Assembly: GCA_027858355.1 (NCBI GenBank)
Contig: JAQICW010000304.1
Coordinates: 1-14,178, forward strand
Direction of reading: 5' to 3'
From: Desulfobacula sp.
GTDB lineage: Bacteria; Desulfobacterota; Desulfobacteria; Desulfobacterales; Desulfobacteraceae
Length of the DNA: 14,178 nucleotides
The notes beneath the pieces are model-generated. The model saw only the letters and a program-made list of their open reading frames with translations. It was not told the DNA's origin and ran no database searches. Both the position numbers and the translations under genes were made by a program. This document shows, one piece after another, positions 1-6,386 of the stretch (positions are counted from its first letter, which is position 1; every line of letters starts with the position of its first letter).

Positions 1-1841
1 TATATAATTAGATCTCCAACCGATTTTATAAATATTTCCAGTCCTTGCCGATGTCCTTGCATTTCAAGCCCGATGATCCTGGACTCCTTTGCCATTTGTT
101 CAATATAGCTTTCCGCTAAATCAAGTTCTTGGATTTTTTTTGCCTCAAAGATTTTTTCAGCAGCTATTTCCTCAACTGCCATAAATGGTTTGAATCGTTC
201 AAGCAGTTTTTGGGTTTTTTGTTTCCAGGCCTGCACCTTTAAGGGAAATTGAGAAAAATGCTGAAGGTCTATTGATTTTGTTTTTTCATTTTTAAAAAAT
301 ATGACTATCTTGCTATTGAAATTTATTATTTTTTGAACCTGGCTTAGTCTTTTTCTTGCTATAATCAGTTCTTTTTTAGCAGCTGAAATAAATTTGATCA
401 CATTGGAGTGATCAACCGACTGGAGGAGCTCACTGATGATATTTTCCGTCGACATTTTTTCAACCATATATTGCTCTATCACAGTGCTCAGTTCCTGAAC
501 TCTTGTCCCTTCAATATGCGCACCTGATGCTGTTGCATTGATGTAATTTCCGGGAAGCTGTCTGAGTAGTTGTTCAAAATTTTGTTTAAACTCAAGCAAA
601 AAACCCCTGGTCTTAACTGGTTTCCCATCTGTGCCAGGAACAGTTATCGTGCCTTTTGCATTCCAATTATATGAAAAAACTGCCCCTTTAACATGGTCTG
701 TTTCAGTTGATGTCAATGCAAAATCATATCCCACCATAACAATTGGATCGGCTTCAATCATCTGTGCAAAACCTAAAGAGAGCAATGCTACTGAACCTAT
801 TGGTGGCATTTTGTGCTTTACTTTTAATGCACTTAAAATCCAATCCTGTGTATCATTTTCCTGGAAACTGAAAAAAAGATTTTTTACCGGTAAGCGCTTG
901 GCAGACAGGGTTGACGAGTAAATAGCAGCAACAAGAGAGAAGTCAGCAGGCTGAATGATATCCGGTGACAATTTTTCAGAATTTAAATTTCGGAAATCCA
1001 GAGTGGTCACAATATCTGGTGTTATCCCGTTTTGCAGCAATGGAGCAACCGCAGAATCCACAGCAATTAGAACACACCTGCCAACTGTTCTTTTCAACAG
1101 CTTCATGCTTTTCCCCAGGGAAGGACCTGCTGAAACAATAATTGCAGGTTTTCCTTTAAATGCTCCCTTTAGCACGTCTACCGAACTTGATTCCCTGAAA
1201 AGAGTAAGGTTGGAAATTCTGTTTTTAAACCATTGCTCGCCAAATTGAGCTATCCCTCCAATACTTGATATGGCACGGATAACATATGGCCTTGCTTTGT
1301 TTTTTACATTGTTGTAGAGTTCAGGCTCCCAGTCAAACAGCGGCAAAGCATCACTAAAGTTAAAATCGGTTTTAATACTTTTTTGATTTATGTTGGTATC
1401 AAAGGCGTCCCAGTCAATTTCACCGGCCAGGATCAAAACCTTATCTGACTTTATAAGCGAATGTAAATCAATATATTTAAGGGCCATACAAAATAGATCC
1501 AGAGACGGTTCCAGAATTATCAATTTAAAGATGTCTTTTCTCTGTTCAAAAGCAATCAACGGACCATACCCCAAGCCCATTCCAATAAAAATACATACGG
1601 TCATATTTAATCTTGTTTCTGTTTTTAACAAGCCCATGTTTTCCTGAATCTCGTTTATAGGGTCACAGGGATTGTGTGCATAGGTATGATTTTTACCGGG
1701 ATGATTAAACCGAAGGGTCGGTACCGTCTCAGTGGGAATTATATCACCTACATTTTTTGGTGCGTAATTAACGATTTTTTTGTGTAATTTCCAATCTTTT
1801 TTTTTCAAAGCCTCAAGGTTTTTATCCCAGAAAATTTGCAA
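1..1841 (-). CDS. maf: Maf-type motility accessory glycosyltransferase (DUF115/MptE-like), 3'-truncated by window edge
   Basis: The minus frame is open for 613 codons from a TTG at 1841-1839 to the window edge, so the C-terminus is missing. An in-frame TGA lies a short way upstream, and no upstream ATG or GTG exists in between. TTG is preceded by AAGGA with about 7 nt spacing, and the N-terminus then reads MQIFWDKNLEALKKKDW, typical of Maf proteins. Visible DUF115 motifs are VSAGPSLG (about residues 236-243), VDSAVAPLL (261-269), PDIVTTLD (275-282), GSVALLSLG (from 349) and VGYDFALT (370-377). Later there is NATASGAHIEGT, matching the family's NATEGGA-type segment. Known Maf proteins transfer pseudaminic or legionaminic acid to flagellin Ser/Thr in the cytoplasm. 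That role here is inferred from family and from the adjacent NulO genes. Confident in family; substrate unknown. Confidence 0.88.
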   Translation of the reverse strand, partial: MQIFWDKNLEALKKKDWKLHKKIVNYAPKNVGDIIPTETVPTLRFNHPGKNHTYAHNPCDPINEIQENMGLLKTETRLNMTVCIFIGMGLGYGPLIAFEQRKDIFKLIILEPSLDLFCMALKYIDLHSLIKSDKVLILAGEIDWDAFDTNINQKSIKTDFNFSDALPLFDWEPELYNNVKNKARPYVIRAISSIGGIAQFGEQWFKNRISNLTLFRESSSVDVLKGAFKGKPAIIVSAGPSLGKSMKLLKRTVGRCVLIAVDSAVAPLLQNGITPDIVTTLDFRNLNSEKLSPDIIQPADFSLVAAIYSSTLSAKRLPVKNLFFSFQENDTQDWILSALKVKHKMPPIGSVALLSLGFAQMIEADPIVMVGYDFALTSTETDHVKGAVFSYNWNAKGTITVPGTDGKPVKTRGFLLEFKQNFEQLLRQLPGNYINATASGAHIEGTRVQELSTVIEQYMVEKMSTENIISELLQSVDHSNVIKFISAAKKELIIARKRLSQVQKIINFNSKIVIFFKNEKTKSIDLQHFSQFPLKVQAWKQKTQKLLERFKPFMAVEEIAAEKIFEAKKIQELDLAESYIEQMAKESRIIGLEMQGHRQGLEIFIKSVGDLII

Positions 1842-1904
1842 TAGTATTTCCTTATTTTTTTTTGAGAAAGCATAGCATATTGTATTTCAATCTTATTGCA
1901 ATTC

Positions 1905-1933
1905 ATATTAGTTGTTGATGTTTGAGGAGTCAA
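1905..1933 (-). promoter_or_regulatory. Candidate sigma70-type promoter for the maf gene
   Basis: On the minus strand, TTGACT (1933-1928, 5/6 to consensus) is separated by exactly 17 bp from TAATAT (1910-1905, 4/6). The predicted start would fall near 1898, giving a leader of roughly 57 nt before the TTG start of maf. Only spacing and similarity to consensus support this. Confidence 0.35.
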
Positions 1934-2063
1934 TCTTAAAGTCATTATTGTGCAGGCTTTTTAAATCTATTGCTTGGGCATTGGACGACGGAATGACACT
2001 ATTTTTTCTTGACTATAATTTGTTTGCGTATAAAACTAACTATCGGTCAAACAATGATTGGAA

Positions 2064-2125
2064 GCGAAATTGCAGGGGAATGCGAAATTGCAGGGGAATG
2101 CTAAATTACAGGGGAATGCTAAATT
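2064..2125. repeat. 18-bp tandem repeat, about 3.4 copies
   Basis: Three full head-to-tail units at 2064-2081, 2082-2099 and 2100-2117, plus a partial unit at 2118-2125. Units 1 and 2 are identical (GCGAAATTGCAGGGGAAT). Unit 3 differs at two positions (GCTAAATTACAGGGGAAT). It lies in the leader between maf and the NeuB-family gene. I saw no other copy in the window. It could be a variable-number repeat, a cluster of protein-binding sites, or slippage debris. Confidence 0.85.
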
Positions 2126-2244
2126 TAACAGCATGGATGAGGCTCCAAATACAAGAGAAGATGAAGGCTACTATTTGATCAAAACGACAATAGTTTTTTT
2201 AGGAGTCAGATTGATCAGATGATCGCCTCAATGGATCAGGAGGA

Positions 2245-3318
2245 ATGATGGCTGCACTTGGAAGCCGCAGGCTTGGCAGTGGAGAACCATGTTTTATTAC
2301 CTTTGAAGCGGGTGCCACCCATGATGGGTTGTCCTCGGCCTTGGAACTTGCATCCCTGGCTGCCAAGGCAGGTGCTGATGCTGTGAAATTTCAAATATTT
2401 GATCCGGATCGGCTGGTGGCAGATAAACAAATGCTGTTTTCTTATGGGGTGATTCAGGATAGGGAAACTGGAGAAACAGTAACCGTGTCAGAGCCGCTCT
2501 ATGATATTTTATGTCGGCGTTATCTACCCCCAAAAGAGTGGTTACAAGTAAAAAAACATTGTGATGAGCTGGGACTGGCTTTCTTTGCCACGGCCGGGTT
2601 TGAAGAAGATATTCTGTTGCTTGAACAATTGGAGTGTGATTCAATAAAAATTGCATCTGCCGATATCAATCACTGGCCCTTAATACGAAGGGTTGCCAAA
2701 ACAGGGATGTGCATTCAAATTGATACCGGCAATGCCGGCCTGGGTGAAATCGAACAGGCAGTTGAAATTTGCCTTGCAGAAGGTAATGCCAATATCATTA
2801 TACACAACTGTCCATCAGGCTATCCGGCAAGGCTTGAGAGTATCAACCTCAACTTGATTACCACCCTAAAACAGATGTTCCCGGAATTTCCCATTGCATA
2901 TTCAGATCATACTCCGGGGTGGGAAATGGATGTGGCTGCAGTGGCCCTGGGAGCGGATCTTTTGGAAAAAACCATCACCAAGGACAGGACCACCAGAAGT
3001 CCTGAACATATTTTTTCCCTGGAGCCCGGACAAATGAAAGCCTTTGTCCAAACCATCCGGACAATTGAGACAGCCATGGGCCGGCCACGGAGGATACTAC
3101 ATCCTGAAGAGAAAAAAAAGAGACTACAAATTCGAAGAAGTACCTTTCTGAAAACCGATGTGAAACAGGGGGATTTACTAAGCCTGGATCAGGTGGAATT
3201 CAGAAGACCTGGTACCGGTATCCCGCCGGATCAGTTTGAGTCCCTGACAGGAATGGGATTTGTAAGAGATCTTGAAAACGGACAGATGCTGACTTTGGGC
3301 GATTTGGAAAACCTATGA
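2245..3318 (+). CDS. neuB: NeuB-family nonulosonic acid synthase, divergent EKT subtype
   Basis: A 357-aa protein with the NeuB TIM barrel (about 15-285) and a C-terminal SAF/antifreeze-like domain (about 295-357, RRST then RRPGTGIPP). Family members condense phosphoenolpyruvate with a 6-carbon N-acyl sugar to give a nonulosonic acid. Seen: FEAGATHDG with the active-site Glu at E21, AVKFQ (46-50), DSIKIASAD (132-140), CPSGYPA (189-195) and YSDHTPGWE with H221. The usual EKH is EKT (T243), so one of the two His expected to bind the metal is absent. AGGAGG at 2238-2243 lies 1 nt before ATG 2245 and 4 nt before ATG 2248, so the second Met may be used. The paired ATG is shared by the remnant at 11292, which favours the 2245 frame start. 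The gene stands alone, convergent with pseI (25-bp gap). The symbol is family-level; the substrate is unknown. Confidence 0.85.
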   Translation: MMAALGSRRLGSGEPCFITFEAGATHDGLSSALELASLAAKAGADAVKFQIFDPDRLVADKQMLFSYGVIQDRETGETVTVSEPLYDILCRRYLPPKEWLQVKKHCDELGLAFFATAGFEEDILLLEQLECDSIKIASADINHWPLIRRVAKTGMCIQIDTGNAGLGEIEQAVEICLAEGNANIIIHNCPSGYPARLESINLNLITTLKQMFPEFPIAYSDHTPGWEMDVAAVALGADLLEKTITKDRTTRSPEHIFSLEPGQMKAFVQTIRTIETAMGRPRRILHPEEKKKRLQIRRSTFLKTDVKQGDLLSLDQVEFRRPGTGIPPDQFESLTGMGFVRDLENGQMLTLGDLENL

Positions 3319-3343
3319 TGCGGTTGACAAAATATATTCAGGC

Positions 3344-4381
3344 TCAGAGTAAAAGATCCCATGACAGGGGAGTGCCCTGGGGAATATTTTTTTTGGCCTT
3401 TTTGCCAATGATCTGATCCATATATCTTGGATGCAGACCATACCCAGGCCTGATGGATCGGATGTTGCCCGGGCTGAAAGCTTCTTTTGCACGTATATCC
3501 TTGACGGCAAACAGGGATCGCCTGAAAACAATACTCTGTTTTTCTTTGTCTGACAGCTCAAAGCAGATTCTTCCCAGGGCTAGGTGAGCGGTTCGGATAT
3601 CTTTGACCATCTGCTTGAATTCATGGGGCTCCATTGAAAAAGAGGTATCAGGTCCAGGTTCCTTTCTGCTGATACAAAAATGCTTTTCAATGATGCTGGC
3701 CCCCAGGGCCACCGCAGCAACAGGCAAGGCACTTCCCATGGTATGATCTGACAGACCTGCTGGCACTGCGAATAATTTGGACAAATGCGGAATTGTCTTG
3801 AGGTTGGCATCCTTTGGATCAGCAGGGTATGAAGAAGTGCATTTTAATAAAGCCAGTTCTTTGCATCCAGATGCCCTTAATGTCCTGACCGCTTCATCGA
3901 TCTCTGCGATGGAAGCCATGCCCGTTGACAAGATGATGGGCTTTTTAGTTTTACCTGCTTTTTTTAAAAGTTCCAAATCGGTCAGTTCAAATGATGCTAT
4001 TTTATAGGCCGGCATTCTTAATGGTTCTAAAAAATTAATGGCGGAAGCATCAAAGGGGGTGGAAAAAAGATCCAGGCCCAGATGGTCAGCTATTTGTTTT
4101 AATTTGGGGTGCCATTCCCAGGGCATATGGGCCTGTTGGTAAAGATCAAATAATTGCCTTCCTTTCCATATGGTATCCTTTATCATAAAACAGGGGGCAT
4201 GGCTTTTAATGGTCAGGGTTTTGGGCGTATATGTCTGGAGTTTGACAGCATCTGCACCCGCATCTTTGGCTGCCTCTAAGATCTTGACTGCTGTCTCATA
4301 ACACTGGTTGTGGTTGGCTGACATTTCCGCAATGATATAGGGGGGTGCTTCCGGGGAAATTTTTTTTTGATTAATTCTCAT
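3344..4381 (-). CDS. pseI: Pseudaminic acid synthase PseI
   Basis: A 345-aa protein, normal length for PseI. PseI condenses 2,4-diacetamido-2,4,6-trideoxy-L-altrose with phosphoenolpyruvate to make pseudaminic acid in the cytosol. The family signature AEMSANHNQ (18-26, with E19), DAVKLQTYTP (44-53), STPFD (107-111), AYKIASFELTD (125-135), CTSSYPA (181-187), LSDHT (H213) and IEKHF (H234) are all present, so both metal-binding His positions are intact. The SAF domain follows with FRRSLFAVKDI (286-296) and RSIRPGYGLHP (308-318). Its ATG overlaps the 3' end of the pseG fusion by 11 nt, indicating translational coupling. It is the last gene of the minus-strand operon, directly after the enzyme that makes its substrate. 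Confidence 0.93.
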   Translation of the reverse strand: MRINQKKISPEAPPYIIAEMSANHNQCYETAVKILEAAKDAGADAVKLQTYTPKTLTIKSHAPCFMIKDTIWKGRQLFDLYQQAHMPWEWHPKLKQIADHLGLDLFSTPFDASAINFLEPLRMPAYKIASFELTDLELLKKAGKTKKPIILSTGMASIAEIDEAVRTLRASGCKELALLKCTSSYPADPKDANLKTIPHLSKLFAVPAGLSDHTMGSALPVAAVALGASIIEKHFCISRKEPGPDTSFSMEPHEFKQMVKDIRTAHLALGRICFELSDKEKQSIVFRRSLFAVKDIRAKEAFSPGNIRSIRPGYGLHPRYMDQIIGKKAKKNIPQGTPLSWDLLL

Positions 4382-6380
4382 CCTGATACGTCTCCATTTT
4401 AGAAATAGCCAGCTTGTAGGTCACCTGGTTAAGCGTAAAAAAAACAGGATAGTTTTGGTTATCACCGATTCGGAGCAGGTTAAATTGTTCCCTTAGAGTT
4501 TTGTCCGGATCCAGGCGGGAGTCTTTGGGAGTCCTTTTGGGATAAAAACTCTCTTGTCCCTGCTGTTTTTTCGCCGACAATGCAAGAAATTGATGGTTCT
4601 CTAAAAAATCAAGGCAGATATCAATGGTATAACCTGCTGTTTTTTTTCTGATTTCATCAATTAGTTCATGGCCCTTAAAGATTATTTTTTTTTGAAGATA
4701 AATCATACCACTGTCTACCTTGGGTGCTGCTTCAAACAGGGTAAGAGGAATGGTATTCTGTCCTTCCAGGATTTGCCAGGAAATGGGTGACCAGCCTTTT
4801 CCCCTGGGCAGGTCACTGCCGTGGACAATGATGTTGTGTTTGTTTAATTTCAATATATTCGACGGTGCAAGCTGACCGCAACCCAGGTAAAAAACAATAT
4901 CCGAGGCAGTTATTGAAGGAACCTGGTTGATCCATTTTACCTTGTGCCCCCGGAGCAGGATTTGGACAAAAAGATGAAATAAATAGGGGTTGATCCAACT
5001 GTTTTTGTCGGAGACAAGTGTGATGGTTAATTTATCTTGACAGGCCAGGGGCTTGGGGTTAAGTAAAAAGGTGCGGGTACTGAAATGGTCTATTTTATTT
5101 TTTGATCCCTGCCTTTTTATGACATTTTCCAAAAGAACAGGTGCCAGGCCAAGTCCTTGAAAGGGTGTTTTTATTATGTACCCAATGGAGATAACATTGG
5201 AGTCATCAGTCAATATCACTTGGCCGATTTTAACTCTGGACTTGTGACCTGTATTAAACCTGTAGGTATTGCTTTTTGTCTCGTCTTTAACTGGCTTTTT
5301 TAATTTCATCTGAATATTGCCCAGGCACATCTGCCTTAAGACGCGTTTTGCTCCGCTCCCATCAATCAGGTCCTGTCCCAATACAGATATTACTTTTCTT
5401 TTATGGGGGGAAAGGATCAGATTCCTTAGAAGGTCTGTTATTTTTTTTGTGGTCAGCATATCAATTGGCCCGGCATTGACAGCGCCCAAATCCCTTTCCA
5501 GACAGGCTGCAATATCCACCTGGTTTGGGGCCACGGGAATCACTATAAATGGGAGGCCCATGAAACACATTTCCCAACAGGTGCTTCCCCCTGCAGTTAC
5601 AGCAAGATCCGCCCACTCCATAAGCTCGGGCATGGCTGGATCTTTAATCAGGCTGATACAGGTTTTGTTTTTACTTGTTACCGATGTCAGGGTGTTATAA
5701 TGGGGGTTGGATGGCCCCACCACCACCCGGGTTTCCAGATCTGGATCATTGAGATCCTGTATTGCCCGAATGATAAGAGGGGTGATATTGCCTGGGTCGA
5801 CTCCGCCCATGGTAACCAGTATCCGGGTGGCTTTTAGGGGGACAGTTCTGTTTTCTTGTTTTTTCGATAAAAATTCATTTCTAAGCAGGGTGTAGTCAGT
5901 ACCCAATAGCTTTTGAATGGTGCCTGGACATTGGTATACATAACTGAGAGCAGCCTGATTCTGGTTGAGTAGAATGTCGGCACAATAACTTGGCAGATGA
6001 TTATAGTCGTCAAGTACCAGCAGCCTGTATCCAGGTCCCTGGATGGCTTTTTGATATTCCATACTGAAATGGTATCCATCCAGAACAACCCATGCCGGTG
6101 GTGCAGTTTTTTTAATTTTTCGGTTCAACCCATGTTTTTCAATAAATTGAAGAGTTTGCCTGATATCCTTTGGATCAGGGCTGGGTTCCGGGATATGTCT
6201 GTGCTCAAATCCTTGTTCCTTAATCATGGAGATCAGAAAAGGGCCTGGTCCATGGGTTATAAAGCAGACAGAGCCTCCCCATTGCTGCCAGGCCTGGGCC
6301 AGGGCAATGCATCTCATGATATGACCTGTTCCCATGATGCTTCCGGCATCGGCCCGGATATAAAGTCTGTGGGTGTTCAC
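4371..6380 (-). CDS. pseG: PseG hydrolase fused to a GNAT-like fragment and a formyltransferase domain
   Basis: A 669-aa protein, about twice the size of stand-alone PseG (near 280-340 aa). Residues 1-350 are PseG, a GT-B-fold hydrolase that removes UDP from UDP-2,4-diacetamido-trideoxy-altropyranose to give the PseI substrate. Seen: RADAG (9-13), GTGHIMRC with the catalytic-type H20, LLVLDDY (120-126), VTMGGVDPGN (189-198) and TAGGSTCWE (262-270). Residues 375-425 resemble the acetyl-CoA-binding half of a GNAT (IGYIIKTPFQGLGLAPVLL) with no room for the rest of that fold, so this part looks vestigial. Residues 450-665 look like a formyltransferase: VHGSDLPRGKGWSP (H520), ILEGQNTIPLTLFEA and VDSG (D556), then a long tail. 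Asn516 is not at the usual NxH spacing, so activity is uncertain. It lies 6 nt after the upstream gene and overlaps pseI by 11 nt. N-formylation of a pseudaminic derivative is a guess. Confidence 0.85.
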   Translation of the reverse strand: MNTHRLYIRADAGSIMGTGHIMRCIALAQAWQQWGGSVCFITHGPGPFLISMIKEQGFEHRHIPEPSPDPKDIRQTLQFIEKHGLNRKIKKTAPPAWVVLDGYHFSMEYQKAIQGPGYRLLVLDDYNHLPSYCADILLNQNQAALSYVYQCPGTIQKLLGTDYTLLRNEFLSKKQENRTVPLKATRILVTMGGVDPGNITPLIIRAIQDLNDPDLETRVVVGPSNPHYNTLTSVTSKNKTCISLIKDPAMPELMEWADLAVTAGGSTCWEMCFMGLPFIVIPVAPNQVDIAACLERDLGAVNAGPIDMLTTKKITDLLRNLILSPHKRKVISVLGQDLIDGSGAKRVLRQMCLGNIQMKLKKPVKDETKSNTYRFNTGHKSRVKIGQVILTDDSNVISIGYIIKTPFQGLGLAPVLLENVIKRQGSKNKIDHFSTRTFLLNPKPLACQDKLTITLVSDKNSWINPYLFHLFVQILLRGHKVKWINQVPSITASDIVFYLGCGQLAPSNILKLNKHNIIVHGSDLPRGKGWSPISWQILEGQNTIPLTLFEAAPKVDSGMIYLQKKIIFKGHELIDEIRKKTAGYTIDICLDFLENHQFLALSAKKQQGQESFYPKRTPKDSRLDPDKTLREQFNLLRIGDNQNYPVFFTLNQVTYKLAISKMETYQDEN

Positions 6381-6386
6381 GGCATC

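Larger units (their letters stand above)
1842..2244. other. Divergent intergenic region between maf and the NeuB-family gene
   Basis: About 400 bp with no convincing gene. It holds the candidate maf promoter (1905-1933) and the 18-bp tandem repeat (2064-2125). A perfect TATAAT at 2014-2019 on the plus strand has no good -35 at the right distance. Two tiny reading frames precede the NeuB start: 2134-2223 (29 codons) and 2231-2248 (ATG GAT CAG GAG GAA TGA). The latter's stop overlaps the NeuB ATG. An open frame at 1912-2178 is low-complexity because it translates the repeat, and I do not consider it a gene. Confidence 0.6.

Noticed and set aside
631..1647. Three plus-strand ORFs of 85-97 codons opposite the left-end gene
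   Set aside because: The minus frame here encodes a continuous DUF115 protein with recognisable motifs. The plus ORFs are its shadows.
2059..2073. Sigma54-like GG-N10-GC (TGG...TTGC) at the edge of the tandem repeat
   Set aside because: GG and GC spacing fits, but the CAC core is absent, and the match arises partly from the repeat. It is also about 170 bp from the gene, too weak to call.
1912..2178. Plus-strand ORF of 88 codons in the maf-neuB spacer
   Set aside because: Its second half only translates the 18-bp tandem repeat (NCRGM repeated), it has no good ribosome site, and its first half overlaps the maf promoter.
2134..2223. 29-codon ORF just upstream of the NeuB gene
   Set aside because: No ribosome site at a usable distance and no recognisable features; likely chance.
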